64,000 nucleotides of DNA from Pieris napi (GCF_905475465.1 NC_062250.1:8082501-8146500), one strand, 5' to 3'; numbered from the stretch's first letter, positions 11,686 through 22,253 are shown. A program made the numbers and translations. The notes: generated by a model not told the origin, from the letters alone.

Positions 11686-12171
11686 TTAGGGGTTGTAACG
11701 AGGGAACTATTAAGCAACTGTTTTCCATCGTGATTTGTGAGCAATCAATAATAGTGATATTTACAGTGATTAGGCCGTGATCGATCAATTTGCTAACCGC
11801 CATACCGCCTTGGACATTCCTCGTTGGGCTGTAGTTTAAATATTATTATAATCGTTGCATAAAACTGAAATAGTACAGTGAAGTGATTTTTAATAGTGTC
11901 TTGTGGTCATCAAGTACTTTAAAGTATAACATACAGAATATTTTTTGAATCTAAATCGTAATTTGTGTTGTATACGATTTATTCGGCATACAAATAAATA
12001 GTTGGTTGGCACTTGGCAAGTTGTTGACAGCATCGTGCACCTGGTTGCTGTGGATCGAGCCTTGACGCGCACATAACTACCATCCGAATATTACGTCTTA
12101 TAGCATATATATTGTTTTTTTTTTTTTTTTTTTATCAATCTACATTTGAATAATCATAGTTATATTTCATA

Positions 12172-13131
12172 ATGCCTAAGTGTATTGCTTGCTCCAGGGA
12201 TCTAGACGTAAGTAAACAAATCAGATGTACGAAATGCTTTAGAGGGTGTCACAATAAGTGTGCGAATATAACGTCTGATGTAGAAATCGATTCCTGGACG
12301 TGTCCGCCTTGTTCACGCAGAGAACATCGCGGTCAGAGTACCTCTCCTGACAAGGTTCAGGCAGCAACGACACGACGCAATAAAAAGGATACAGGGCTTT
12401 GTGACCGCTTCGTATCGAGAGACGATTTGCAAAAGTTAATCACTGAGGGTATTAATCAGGCTATTGATTCCAAACTTGGTCACTTCGAGTCACTGAAAGT
12501 GTCTCTCTTTGTCGAGATAAGGGAAGAGATCAATTCTTTCATCAACCCCTTCTTGAAGGAAACTGAGTGTCTAAGAGAAGAAGTAAATAGATTGAAGAAT
12601 GATATTCAAAGTAATAATTCTATTATAGACGATCTACGATGCCAAATAAATAAGCAACAACAGTGGAACAGAATGAACAATTTAGAGATTGTTGGGCTGC
12701 CACAAACCAAGAATGAATCTACTTGCGCCTTAGTAAAAATAATAGCAAAACATGCAGACGTAGTATTGCGGGATGATGAGATCGAATTTGCTAACCGCAT
12801 ACAGCCGAAGCAATCTATGCCAGGCAAAGCAAAAACAATCGTGGTGCGCCTGAAAACACGCGAAATAAAAGACAAAATATTATCTGGCTTACGTAAAAAA
12901 CGGGGAATCCATACATCTGATATAGGAATGTCAGGGAATTCAAAAAGATTCTATGTAAATGAGCATTTGACCCCAGATAATAAGCATCTTCTTAAAAAGG
13001 CGAAAGCGCTGGCAATCGATAAAGGTTTTAAATACGTATGGGTTCGTAACTGTGGAATTTTTTTACGCCGAAACGAAGAGTCCCCTGCTATAACCATAAA
13101 TTTCGAACGGGATTTGGAAAAAATAAATTGA
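12172..13131 (+). CDS. LINE ORF1: PHD-finger, coiled-coil, FP-like C-terminal protein (element 1)
   Basis: A 319-residue protein. Residues 4-47 form a Cys4-His-Cys3 PHD-type zinc finger: C4, C7, C19, C22, H27, C30, C44 and C47, with W42 before the last pair. Residues 100-165 are charged and heptad-like, ending NKQQQWNRMNNLEIVGLP, which begins an RRM-like fold. The last third (EFANRIQPK, then RFYVNEHLTPDN and FKYVWVRNCGIFLRRNEESP) resembles the FP-type C-terminal domain often found in ORF1 of CR1-like elements. ORF1 proteins coat element RNA and chaperone it in the RNP. It lies upstream of ORF2 in the same frame, separated by a TGA stop and 327 bases, so ORF2 translation probably needs reinitiation or internal entry. 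Element 3 has a close homologue of the same design. Confidence 0.92.
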   Translation: MPKCIACSRDLDVSKQIRCTKCFRGCHNKCANITSDVEIDSWTCPPCSRREHRGQSTSPDKVQAATTRRNKKDTGLCDRFVSRDDLQKLITEGINQAIDSKLGHFESLKVSLFVEIREEINSFINPFLKETECLREEVNRLKNDIQSNNSIIDDLRCQINKQQQWNRMNNLEIVGLPQTKNESTCALVKIIAKHADVVLRDDEIEFANRIQPKQSMPGKAKTIVVRLKTREIKDKILSGLRKKRGIHTSDIGMSGNSKRFYVNEHLTPDNKHLLKKAKALAIDKGFKYVWVRNCGIFLRRNEESPAITINFERDLEKIN

Positions 13132-13458
13132 TAAACCTACTTTTATTTGTTAATCATATATATCATTGGGGAGTAGTTGCGTGTTTCATATTAGATTTAA
13201 GATATTTCCTTTGTTTTTGCCTCTTTAAATTACTACACGTGATTTTCTGGTTCCATATGGGCCAAAATTTTGTGATGATTTTAACGATACATAAGTTCAA
13301 TATTAATCTTAGTATTATAGACTACTTAAACTGTTCATTTCAAAACCTAAGATTTCATTGTTCATTGAAATATAATTATAGCACCTTAATAACAAAGCCA
13401 AATAACAAAATTATATTAAAAGTTTACACTAAAGTTGGTACAATATCTAGGTATTTCG

Positions 13459-16338
13459 ATGTTTGACAAAAGTTTAACTTTATTTTATCAAAACGTTCGT
13501 GGCTTGCGTACAAAATCAAACGAATTTTATCAAAATCTTCTTACTTGTACTTTCGATGTTATTTTAATAACTGAGTCATGGCTTAATAGCAGTTTTTATG
13601 ATAATGAACTGTGCAGTGATGAGTACCAGATGTTTCGACGTGACAGAAGTAAAGAAACCTCCAGTAAAAATATAGGCGGAGGGCTGCTGATCTATGTATC
13701 TCGTTATTTAAAAGCATATGAGAGGGCGGAGTGGAACTGCAATAGTGTTGAAACACTCTGGATAACTATACCCCATAATTCATTGGCAGTCAACGACCGG
13801 CGCAGTCTCCATATCGGTCTTGTCTATATACCTCCAGACTCTATGCAGGCTGAAAGACTTGAAACGTTTATTTCCTCGTTTAGCCACATAATGGACACAA
13901 ATATAAGTGATAACTTTATAATAGTCGGTGACTTTAACCTCCCAAATATTAATTGGACGGCTTTGCGACCCATTCTATTAAAAAAAGGAACATCTAAAAT
14001 ACAAAATGTCTCCGAAATATTTTTAAATGAAATTAATATTTCAGGCCTAAAACAACATAATGTGTCGTCTAATAGTAGCAATAATGTCCTCGATTTAATT
14101 TTAAGTAATGTTTCCATCGACAGTTCGACAACTGATATGGCGCTAGTTAAACCAGACATATATCATCCTTGCTTAAAGATCGATGCTACCGACTTAGTTC
14201 TATGTAAAACCATCCCAAAAGCACAAATAAAATATAACTTTCGTCGTGCTAACTACGAGGATATTAATAAAGCGTTGTCGAATATTGATTGGGTAAAAGT
14301 TTTAATTGGAGGTACTATTGATGAAGTGACAGGTAGTTTCTATGTAATATTAGATAAAATAATTTCAAGTTTTGTCCCTAAAAGCAGGAGTATTGGCAGA
14401 AGCAAATTTCCTATTTGGTACTCAAGCTCTTTGAAACATATAATAAAAGATAAATTAAAAGCTCACAAGCGTTGGAAAACTTATAGGAATCCAAGAGATT
14501 ATGATGAATTTTCGCTGTTACGCGCTAGGCAAAAACTTGTATCTAAGAAGTGCTTTGATATGTATGAGAAGAGTATCCAAAATAATTTGAGTAAGGATCC
14601 CAAAGCGCTGTGGTCATATCTGAGAAACAAACGCCAATGTAGCCCAGGCTACCCTAACACAATGATTCTCGGAGATGAAGTCTACTATACAGAAGCAGAC
14701 GCTTGTGAAGGGTTCAACAGGTTTTTTAAAAGTGTTTTTCAACACCCAGATGATAGTTACAATCTTCAACACCTACCTGAATCCGATTATACATGCAACA
14801 AAGTAGTACTGACCGAGGATGAAGTCTGTAGAGAGTTGAAATCTTTAAATATTAATAAAGGTTCAGGGAGTGATGGAATACCTTCAATTTTTCTCCAAAA
14901 ATGCTATAGACAACTCTCTAAACCCTTGACAAATATATTTAATCAGTCGCTTAATGTATTCTGTAGTTTCCCATCCAAATGGAAAGAAGCCCACATTGTT
15001 CCGATCCACAAAAAAGGGTCTAGAAATAAAATAGAACATTATCGACCAATTTCAATTCTAAATTCGTTTGGTAAATTATTTGAAAAATTAGTTAACAAAA
15101 CGTTGAGTCCTCTTATCCTAAGACAATTACCACATCAGCAACATGGTTTTACAAAAAATCGTTCAACTGTCAGCAACCTCACCGTTCTCACCGAGTACAT
15201 TTTAAAGGGAATGGATGAAGGAGAACAAATTGATGCGATCTATACGGATTTTGAAAAAGCTTTCGATCGAGTTGATCATGTCATTCTCCTACATAAGCTA
15301 TTAGCGCTAGGAATCCGTGGGGATCTATACAGATGGATCAAATCCTATGTGACTAATAGAAGGCAGGCGGTAGTAATGGGTGGACATAGGAGCACATTTA
15401 TAAATGTGACATCCGGTGTACCTCAGGGCTCTATACTGGGTCCGCTGTTGTTTAATGCTTATCTTTATGATATACAGAATTGTTTCAAGTATTCAGAATA
15501 TCTTATGTTTGCAGATGACAAAAAAATATTTCTAAAAATTAAATCTATAGAGAACTGTGTTCAACTTCAACAGGATCTTAGTAGATTGGAAATTTACTAC
15601 CAAAGAAATAAACTATCTTTAAATATTGGAAAATGTAGTAAAATTACTTTTACTCGCAAACATAAGAAAATACAATTTTGTTATAAGATAAGAGATACAA
15701 CAATTAAACAGGTGAATTTGGTTAGAGACTTGGGGATACTACTAGATGATAAGATGTCTTTCTCAGAACATATAGATAATATAACAGAAAAAGCATATAA
15801 ACAACTTGGATTCGTCAAACGAGTATGCAAATCTTTCAGGAATATAAAATGTATAAAATGCCTGTACTTTGCTTTTGTTAGGAGTACACTGGAATATGCA
15901 TGCACTGTTTGGTCCCCAACCTACAAGAAATACATTGAAGCAATAGAGAACATTCAAAAAAAGTTTCTTAAGTTTTTAAGTTTTAAGGATTTCCGAAAGT
16001 ACAGTAGCTATATAGATTCCTGCAAGTACTTTGGTATTGAATCATTGGAATGTCGACGTAAACAATATGACCTTATATTTTTACACGCTATTTGCAATGG
16101 TTTAATTGACTGTCCTGACTTATTGCCGCTTTTACTTTTTCACGCCCCTTCTTCACACAATACAAGGCAAACGCAACTATTTAAAATTCCTCGGTTTAAT
16201 TCAAACTATTTGCGTAACTCAGTCATGCATCGTATACCTTCAGGTTATAATAGGAATTACCAACAAATAGAAATATTTAATGTATCTAAAAAATGTTTAA
16301 GAAATGATATAAAAAATCTAGTATCTTTTATTAGATAG
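13459..16338 (+). CDS. LINE ORF2: endonuclease and reverse transcriptase (element 1)
   Basis: A 959-residue protein when started at MFDKSLTLFYQN, the Met that aligns with the start of the element 3 homologue; an in-frame Met at 13435 would add eight residues. The N-terminal third is an APE-type endonuclease: FYQNVRG with N12, LITESW with E39, VGDFNLP and NVLDLILSN, with an HPCL box near residue 235. The RT follows: KGSGSDGIPS, HYRPISILNSFGKLFE, YTDFEKAFDRVDH (RT A box), SGVPQGSILGPLLFNAYL (B box) and LMFADDKKIF (C box), so the catalytic motif is FADD rather than the usual YADD. The C-terminal region has LEYACTVWSP and the usual thumb-like tail; no RNase H is visible. It nicks target DNA and copies the element RNA in place. 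No internal stop or frameshift. Confidence 0.95.
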   Translation: MFDKSLTLFYQNVRGLRTKSNEFYQNLLTCTFDVILITESWLNSSFYDNELCSDEYQMFRRDRSKETSSKNIGGGLLIYVSRYLKAYERAEWNCNSVETLWITIPHNSLAVNDRRSLHIGLVYIPPDSMQAERLETFISSFSHIMDTNISDNFIIVGDFNLPNINWTALRPILLKKGTSKIQNVSEIFLNEINISGLKQHNVSSNSSNNVLDLILSNVSIDSSTTDMALVKPDIYHPCLKIDATDLVLCKTIPKAQIKYNFRRANYEDINKALSNIDWVKVLIGGTIDEVTGSFYVILDKIISSFVPKSRSIGRSKFPIWYSSSLKHIIKDKLKAHKRWKTYRNPRDYDEFSLLRARQKLVSKKCFDMYEKSIQNNLSKDPKALWSYLRNKRQCSPGYPNTMILGDEVYYTEADACEGFNRFFKSVFQHPDDSYNLQHLPESDYTCNKVVLTEDEVCRELKSLNINKGSGSDGIPSIFLQKCYRQLSKPLTNIFNQSLNVFCSFPSKWKEAHIVPIHKKGSRNKIEHYRPISILNSFGKLFEKLVNKTLSPLILRQLPHQQHGFTKNRSTVSNLTVLTEYILKGMDEGEQIDAIYTDFEKAFDRVDHVILLHKLLALGIRGDLYRWIKSYVTNRRQAVVMGGHRSTFINVTSGVPQGSILGPLLFNAYLYDIQNCFKYSEYLMFADDKKIFLKIKSIENCVQLQQDLSRLEIYYQRNKLSLNIGKCSKITFTRKHKKIQFCYKIRDTTIKQVNLVRDLGILLDDKMSFSEHIDNITEKAYKQLGFVKRVCKSFRNIKCIKCLYFAFVRSTLEYACTVWSPTYKKYIEAIENIQKKFLKFLSFKDFRKYSSYIDSCKYFGIESLECRRKQYDLIFLHAICNGLIDCPDLLPLLLFHAPSSHNTRQTQLFKIPRFNSNYLRNSVMHRIPSGYNRNYQQIEIFNVSKKCLRNDIKNLVSFIR

Positions 16339-16580
16339 AATGGCTTTGTTATTCCTTCTTTATAATAAATGTGTTGTAATGAACTGTGAATCGTAGAATT
16401 TAGAATTTACATATATACATATATTCCTTGTAATTTTTTTTTGTTTTTTTTGTATTTGTATAGGTGTAACTGTGTTTCGTGTATGTTTAAATGTGTATTC
16501 CATTTTTGGCTCTTGTGTATAGTGTAATTTCTTGAATATTTTATAGTACTTGTAAGTAGCTGTAGGAATACCATTAAGAA

Positions 16581-16601
16581 AATAAATAAATAAATAAATT
16601 T
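16581..16601 (+). repeat. AATA tandem tail at the 3' end of element 1
   Basis: AAATAAATAAATAAATAAAT closes the 3' UTR. Such short tandem tails mark the 3' end of CR1-like insertions; elements 2 and 3 have the same kind of tail on the other strand. Confidence 0.75.
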
Positions 16602-16629
16602 TTTGACAATTATCATTAAATGCAAACGA

Positions 16630-16900
16630 CTTTATTTATTCTAATTATTTCGTAATCCTACAGCTAACATAAATTATGTATTTAACTAAAAACAATTATA
16701 TTAAACATACAGCCAAATATGGAATCCATAATATATACAAAAAGGTTCAACCATTTACAAAAGGAAAAAAACAATAAAAATGATTAAATATACACTTAGC
16801 TAACCTAATTCGGATGTGTTGTGTGATGGTGTGAAAGTGAGGGTATGTATGGGAGGGTGTGTATGTGGTGTGTGATGTAGGTGATTTGATTATTTATAAA
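16630..16900 (-). mobile_element. 3' UTR fragment of an element 1-like LINE, inverted
   Basis: On the minus strand this resembles the 3' UTR of elements 1 and 3. TTTATTTATT, then AATCCTACAGCTAACATA, and AGCCAAATATGGAATCC match the complement of 16480-16580 and of 43583-43680 (AATCTTACAGCTAACATA, AGCCAAAACA). The fragment has no ORF2 remnant. It lies about 30 bp beyond the tail of element 1, so two 3' ends face each other. Confidence 0.65.
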
Positions 16901-17730
16901 CGTACAATAGATAAGCCCTAATTATCTATTGTATATTTGGTACCAATTTCCCTGAAAATACGTGATTATACAATAAGTAATTGAGGCATTAAGCTCATTT
17001 ATGGGTAAAGTGGTTTTACGTGAGTGTTATTGTATGAGTCAAGGCTGTACATTTTGCTCACTCAGGCTTTCTTAGTTTTATAAGCGTGGCGATTACCAAA
17101 ATCGTCCGAGTTACTCCTCGAGAGTATAGCCAAACGCAAGTACTCTCATCAGCAATTTCATTGCATAGCACTTCACTTAACATTTAATTATTTAGTATTA
17201 ATTTATTATTCATTGTACTTGAGTGGAATAATATCCTTTATTATTTAAAGTATTCCGACCCCGGAACCGTACAGTTATATTTTAATAAATATGACATAAC
17301 AATAGACTTTAAAGATAGTATCAATATGTTATCTGTCAACTTGAGACACTTTCTCGCTGACCACAACTGCTGAAAAGCTTCATAAACGCTAAGTTTAGTC
17401 GCGTTATAGGCGAGACTGGTGCCGCATTATCAAAATATTTTTAATTGCTGTATTTCTATTAAGCAGTTTGTTTCTTTGCTACTGCTGTACTTTTTCGAAC
17501 TAGTAATACACAATTCACATATAAGCTAGCTTAGTATATTTTCTTATGTAAGTTAATGTATATTGTTAGGTAGAAATAAATATCTTAGACCGTATGTCAA
17601 AATTATTGTACTAATTTGAAGACGCATTTGTATCCTTTAACAAAGTTGAATGTAAATAAAAATTTAGAAAACTGATTAAATAATATATTTTCATTTGATG
17701 TACTAAAGAGACGTAAGATGAGTGAAACCA
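16901..17730. other. Intergenic, nothing recognised
   Basis: AT-rich sequence with no frame or repeat match that I can support. Confidence 0.45.
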
Positions 17731-17732
17731 GC

Positions 17733-17890
17733 TTTACAAAACATCAGGGAGCTAAAAAGAGTTATTGCGAAAGAGTGGAAACGTGTTCCTCAAAATGTAG
17801 TTAAAAACCTCGTGGAAAGCATTCCCAGAAGGATTGTGCTGTGATTTTGGCAAGAGTAGGTCACACTCGTTATTTGGTTTTTACATTTGT
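17733..17890 (+). pseudogene. Tc1-like transposase, C-terminal remnant
   Basis: Frame from 17740 reads NIRELKRVIAKEWKRVPQNV, then VKNLVESIPRR, and after a frameshift near 17835 AVILARVGHTRY. That order, ending in a GGHTKY-like tail, is the conserved C terminus of Tc1 transposases. Nothing of the DDE core remains nearby. A sister remnant lies at 40761-40905 on the other strand. Confidence 0.75.
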
Positions 17891-18650
17891 TACTGTATTT
17901 AATTTATAAAAGTAAAATAATCTTCTTGTCTTTATTGTACGTCGGTTTTAAAGAGTACAATAACTAATAAAAAAATCTAGAAATCACTTCATGATTAATT
18001 TACACGATTATAAGTCAGAAAACTAAATTTCAATTAATGAACTAAAATCGACCTTAGGACGTATATTTCCTTAGGTATCCTTTTTTCAAAAGAGTTTATT
18101 AGGATAATATTTCCGCCTATTTTAAGGGGCAAGAAAATCCTAGACAAAGGCGTATACAGAAACGTAAATAAATTGTGATGTCCGCCACAATTCGTCGTTT
18201 TATTACGTTTACTGGAGCTGGATTCAATTAATTCGGTCCACTGTTCCTGTATAGAGCCGATGTCAACGATTGTATGAGCTTGTGTTAGGCGTATATACTA
18301 TATAGTATGTTTACTGTACGAGTTTTTTCTATATTAAGTTAATTTATCTAGACAGTCTTACTAACAAATCACTTATTGGAGGCTTTTTAGCATTAAATGA
18401 GTGGCTGATCTACAGTGAGAATACTCAAGAGGATTTTTAGCTATACTAAAGACTATAGAGCTATAAGTGTGGCTTTGAGTTACCCTCAGATTAATAGTCG
18501 AATCTTAGCGCTAAGTGTGACTGACTTCTGTTTGACAAAAACGTTTTAGATTTACTTATTACCAACTTACTTTAAATAATCTTCAATAATTCATAAAAAC
18601 TATATATTCTATACGTCTCTCGAACTATTTAGAAAAAGGATAAAATTTCC
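17891..18650. other. Intergenic, nothing recognised
   Basis: AT-rich with no supportable gene. It may include 3' sequence of the preceding Tc1 remnant, but no terminal inverted repeat was found. Confidence 0.45.
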
Positions 18651-18883
18651 TTTTTATTTATTTATTTTTTATTTTTTATTTATTTATTTGATGCACAAAA
18701 CACATTATAATCTTTACAAAAATAAACTTAAAACTAACAGTTATGAACAGGATTCTAATGTAAAACCATGTGCACACTGCAAAATTAATGTTACAATAAT
18801 AAAAGGCTCATAACTATCAAAGGTAACATAGTAAAAAAAAAAATAATAATAATAAGTTCCTCGACACCAATTTAACGTTAACG

Positions 18884-21781
18884 TTAACCAGGACCACAAG
18901 GGTCAGCACTTAACCTACGATGGAGGATGTCTTTAATTACACTAATGAATTTATTAATATTGTGACAGAATATGTCCACAAGTAAGTGGTTGCTCTTTGC
19001 CATCTCGTTATATTGACGAGCCATCCTGGTCAAAGGGTTGTAAAACGAAATGTTATTTTTATAAATTTGTAGGGAAAATAAATTGACTTCATTAGATCTA
19101 CGGGCACTAAATTTAATATTAAGGTTTATGTGAGCTAGTAGTTCGGGAGAGTCTATAATGGAGTGGATGATTTTGTAAAGGTAAACTAAGTCGAAGACTA
19201 TGCGTCTGGATTCTAATGGTTGAACTTTAAATTTCAGGAGTCTATCGCAATAATTTAAGTTAGACCGGCCAGGTTTTATACGATAAAATAAAATTCTGAG
19301 AAATTTCCTCTGAATTCGTTCAATTTCGTCAATGTGCACCTTATAATTCGGCGACCATATAGGACTACCGTATTCTAATATACTTCTTACGAGGCTGAAG
19401 TATAAGTACAAGGTGCTACGAGGATTTTTAAAACCTTTTGTGGATCTAAGAATAAAACCCAGTAGATGGTTTGCTTTAGACGTGATGTGACTATAGTGGG
19501 CACGGAATGAAAGCTTGTCATCGAACAGGATACCTAGGTCTTTTGCAACATCTGATCTGTTAACTAATTGACCATCTATGTCGTAGTTCCATACGATTTT
19601 GTTTCGTTTATTAGTAAACGATATGACAAAACACTTGTCTATATTTAAATACATGTAGTTAGTCTTGCACCATTGTGATACGGTATTTATATCACGCTGT
19701 AATGTTAAGCAGTCATCTAAATTAGTAATAGAAGTAAATATTTTTAAGTCATCTGCATATAAGAGACAATTGCAGGACAGTTGTTGAATAAGGTCATTAA
19801 TAAAAACTACGAAGAATAATGGCCCTAAGTGGGAACCCTGAGGTACTCCTGATGTAACTGCGATAGGTGCAGAGATGAAGCCCTTTAACGCAACCAACTG
19901 AGTTCTAGAGTCTAGGTATGAGCAGATCCATCTATATAAACTGCCGTGGATACCATGTGACGCTAACTTATGACAGAGCAGATGGTGATTTACCTTGTCA
20001 AAAGCCTTAGAGAAGTCAGTGTAAACAGAGTCAACTTGGCCACCTGTGGCAAACACTTGACAGAGATAGTTTTTGTATTCCAGAAGGTTAGTGACCGTAG
20101 ACCTGTTTCTAACAAAACCATGTTGCTTGTCTGAAAGAACAGGCTTAAAATGACTGTACAGATGAGTATACATCACTGACTCAAATAATTTAGCAGCGCA
20201 AGATAAAATACTTATCGGTCTATAGTTGTTACAATTTGACTTATCACCACTTTTATAAATAGGTATTATGTGGGCAGTTTTCCAGCGCTTAGGAAACACA
20301 CCACTAGTTAACGATTTATTAAAGAGAATACATAATGGAATGGACAACTCCTTTCCGCAACTTTTTATGAAAATAGGAGGCAGAAGGTCAGGACCTGCCC
20401 CTTTATTAATATCCAAAATATCTATTTTACGTTTGATATCTGTTACCGTAATAGAAAAGCCAGATAATATATTAAAATACGTGTTATTTACAGCACCAGA
20501 TTGGTCAGTGTATATAGTTTTATTAGTTTTATCATCAAAAACTGAACCAAAGTATCGCGAAAAAAGGTCACATATCCCCTGACCGTCTGACTCAGAAGTA
20601 TTTTCAAGTGTCATGGTGTGAGGCACTGAAGTATGGCCTTTACGATTATTCACAAATCTCCAAAATGATTTTATGTCCTTGACCAACGAGTCCTCGATGG
20701 ATGCGATATACTTGTCGTAACAAATCTTGGTAAGAAATTTGCATCTCACCCTCAGCAAAGAGAAAACATCGTAATCGCGGGGATTCCCAAACCTCTTAAA
20801 CCGTTTATGATATAAGTTTTTTTCTTCATTACATTTAATTAAAGATTTGCTGTACCAGACTGGATAAGATGAGAATTTGCTGCAACAACTTGGTGTATTT
20901 CTTGATATTATTTCAAATAAAAGCTCATAAAAAGCTTCGGTGCACTCATCAATACAAGGGGACGATAAGATTTCGGACCAGTTCACAGACTGGAGTTCAG
21001 ATTTAATGTTTTCAAAATTACATTTAGCAAAATTAAGCCGTTTAATGTTAGCGCGTTGAAGCCCTTTAGATATCTGAATCGGAGAAAGAGTAATCAAAAT
21101 TGCGGGATGATTTTTATCTAACAAACTTAATGCAAGTGTTTCATTGACATTTATACAATCTATATTAGAAAGCACCAAATCCAACAAGCGAGCGTTTGCA
21201 TTTGTGATAAAGTTATGCTGTTTTAGATTACACAGTGACATTAATTCATTTAGTAGAAGGAGCTTCTTACTCGGGTTAGGGGAAATTGACAGAGAGGGAT
21301 TAATCGAATCAGAGTAATCAGGTGTGTTAAAATCACCAATTAATAAGAAATTATCCGAAGGGAAACGATTAAGAAGTAAATTTTGGCAATGGCTATAAAA
21401 GAGTTCAAGCTTGTTAATTCTAATATCAGGAGGCAAATAGCAAACACATAAATTTAAGCGAGAAGTGTCACGTGCTTCAGGAATAAGAGTAACCCAGACA
21501 TCCTCCATATCACTATCCCACGATGCTTGACGGATGACCTGGTATTTTTTATGGACGGCGAGTAAAACTCCACCTCCCTCGGTTTTAGCACTGGAGGAAT
21601 CCGCACGATCTCGTCTGAAGAGATTGTAACGGGCGTCAACAACTTCGCCATCGAAAACACTCATATTTAAGTTCGTTTCCGTCAAGCATATAATATCGTA
21701 GTTAGAATTTAACAGATTTAAAGAAAATTGAGTTAACTTGCTACGGATTCTGTTTACATTTTGATAAAATATATTAATCAT
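18884..21781 (-). CDS. LINE ORF2: endonuclease and reverse transcriptase (element 2)
   Basis: Started at MINIFYQNVNRIRSK this gives 965 residues; the frame is open from a Met at 21817 that would add 12. The endonuclease shows FYQNVNRIRS, CLTETNLN, LIGDFNTPD, LLDLVLSNID and NHPAIL. The RT shows NKGAGPDLLPP, NYRPISILSCAAKLFE, YTDFSKAFDKVNH, SGVPQGSHLGPLFFVVF and LLYADDLKIF (canonical YADD). The C-terminal tail has LEYGSPIWSPNYKVHIDEIE, as in other CR1-like ORF2. No stop or frameshift interrupts it, which is notable because the element has lost most of ORF1. The shadow frames at 20268-20582 and 21454-21660 lie inside it. Confidence 0.95.
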   Translation of the reverse strand: MINIFYQNVNRIRSKLTQFSLNLLNSNYDIICLTETNLNMSVFDGEVVDARYNLFRRDRADSSSAKTEGGGVLLAVHKKYQVIRQASWDSDMEDVWVTLIPEARDTSRLNLCVCYLPPDIRINKLELFYSHCQNLLLNRFPSDNFLLIGDFNTPDYSDSINPSLSISPNPSKKLLLLNELMSLCNLKQHNFITNANARLLDLVLSNIDCINVNETLALSLLDKNHPAILITLSPIQISKGLQRANIKRLNFAKCNFENIKSELQSVNWSEILSSPCIDECTEAFYELLFEIISRNTPSCCSKFSSYPVWYSKSLIKCNEEKNLYHKRFKRFGNPRDYDVFSLLRVRCKFLTKICYDKYIASIEDSLVKDIKSFWRFVNNRKGHTSVPHTMTLENTSESDGQGICDLFSRYFGSVFDDKTNKTIYTDQSGAVNNTYFNILSGFSITVTDIKRKIDILDINKGAGPDLLPPIFIKSCGKELSIPLCILFNKSLTSGVFPKRWKTAHIIPIYKSGDKSNCNNYRPISILSCAAKLFESVMYTHLYSHFKPVLSDKQHGFVRNRSTVTNLLEYKNYLCQVFATGGQVDSVYTDFSKAFDKVNHHLLCHKLASHGIHGSLYRWICSYLDSRTQLVALKGFISAPIAVTSGVPQGSHLGPLFFVVFINDLIQQLSCNCLLYADDLKIFTSITNLDDCLTLQRDINTVSQWCKTNYMYLNIDKCFVISFTNKRNKIVWNYDIDGQLVNRSDVAKDLGILFDDKLSFRAHYSHITSKANHLLGFILRSTKGFKNPRSTLYLYFSLVRSILEYGSPIWSPNYKVHIDEIERIQRKFLRILFYRIKPGRSNLNYCDRLLKFKVQPLESRRIVFDLVYLYKIIHSIIDSPELLAHINLNIKFSARRSNEVNLFSLQIYKNNISFYNPLTRMARQYNEMAKSNHLLVDIFCHNINKFISVIKDILHRRLSADPCGPG

Positions 21782-21878
21782 TGTGGAAATAACGTGTGAT
21801 TCAGTATATAAAAACAAAAATTGATCAAGTTACTTACTAAGCAATGATAAACAAACAAATTAGTAGTAGTAATAACAA

Positions 21879-22253
21879 TTAAGACAATTTAGTGAAAGAA
21901 TCATGACTTTTAATTAGAATGGCTGGGCTTGATTCATCCTTACGAACATAAATTTGGCCATATCGCACCCAAACAAACCTGTAGTTCTTGTCAGTACAAA
22001 ATTTACGTGCCGCATGGTGTAACTCTTTAGCTTCAGGAGACAAATGTTCAGACAAGTATATCCTGCTCGACGACGAGCCGCCAATACCAATATCGGTAGT
22101 AGATAGTTTGGTGTCAGGGTGGGACTTATTGTAGCGAGTCAACGCAGACAAGAGTGTATCACGCTGACGCTGCGACGAGAGGGTAACTAGTATGTTTCGC
22201 GGCCTTTTGGAGTTTGAGGTTATATTTCCCGAAAATGAAAAGCACTGGTTCTA
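21879..22253 (-). pseudogene. LINE ORF1 remnant: FP-like C-terminal domain (element 2)
   Basis: The frame is open from about 22253 (NITSNSKRPRNILVTLSSQR) through SALTRYNKSHPDTKLS, RIYLSEHLSPEAKE and YRFVWVRYGQIYVRKDESSP to the stop at 21879. It matches the C-terminal half of ORF1 of elements 1 and 3 (VNEHLTP, FKYVWVRN, RRNEESPAI). The PHD finger and coiled coil are missing because the insertion is 5'-truncated. The internal Met at 22151 is not a real start. Confidence 0.85.

Larger units (their letters stand above)
11690..16600 (+). mobile_element. Element 1: full-length CR1-like non-LTR retrotransposon
   Basis: The unit contains a 5' UTR, ORF1 (12172-13131), a 327 base spacer, ORF2 (13459-16338) and a 3' UTR ending in a tetranucleotide tail, AATAAATAAATAAATAAA at about 16581-16600. 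The PHD finger in ORF1 and the endonuclease plus RT in ORF2 without RNase H place it in the CR1-like group. The 5' limit is uncertain; about 11690 is chosen because 5' UTR blocks shared with element 3 (GTGAAGTGATTT, TATACGATTTATTC) lie downstream of it. A run of about 20 T at 12114-12134 is an odd 5' UTR feature. No target duplication was recognised. Both ORFs are intact, so the copy is young and might be mobile. Confidence 0.85.

Noticed and set aside
13128..13466. Third ORF between ORF1 and ORF2 of element 1
   Set aside because: Starts with TTG, AT-rich hydrophobic product, and no counterpart in the element 3 spacer.
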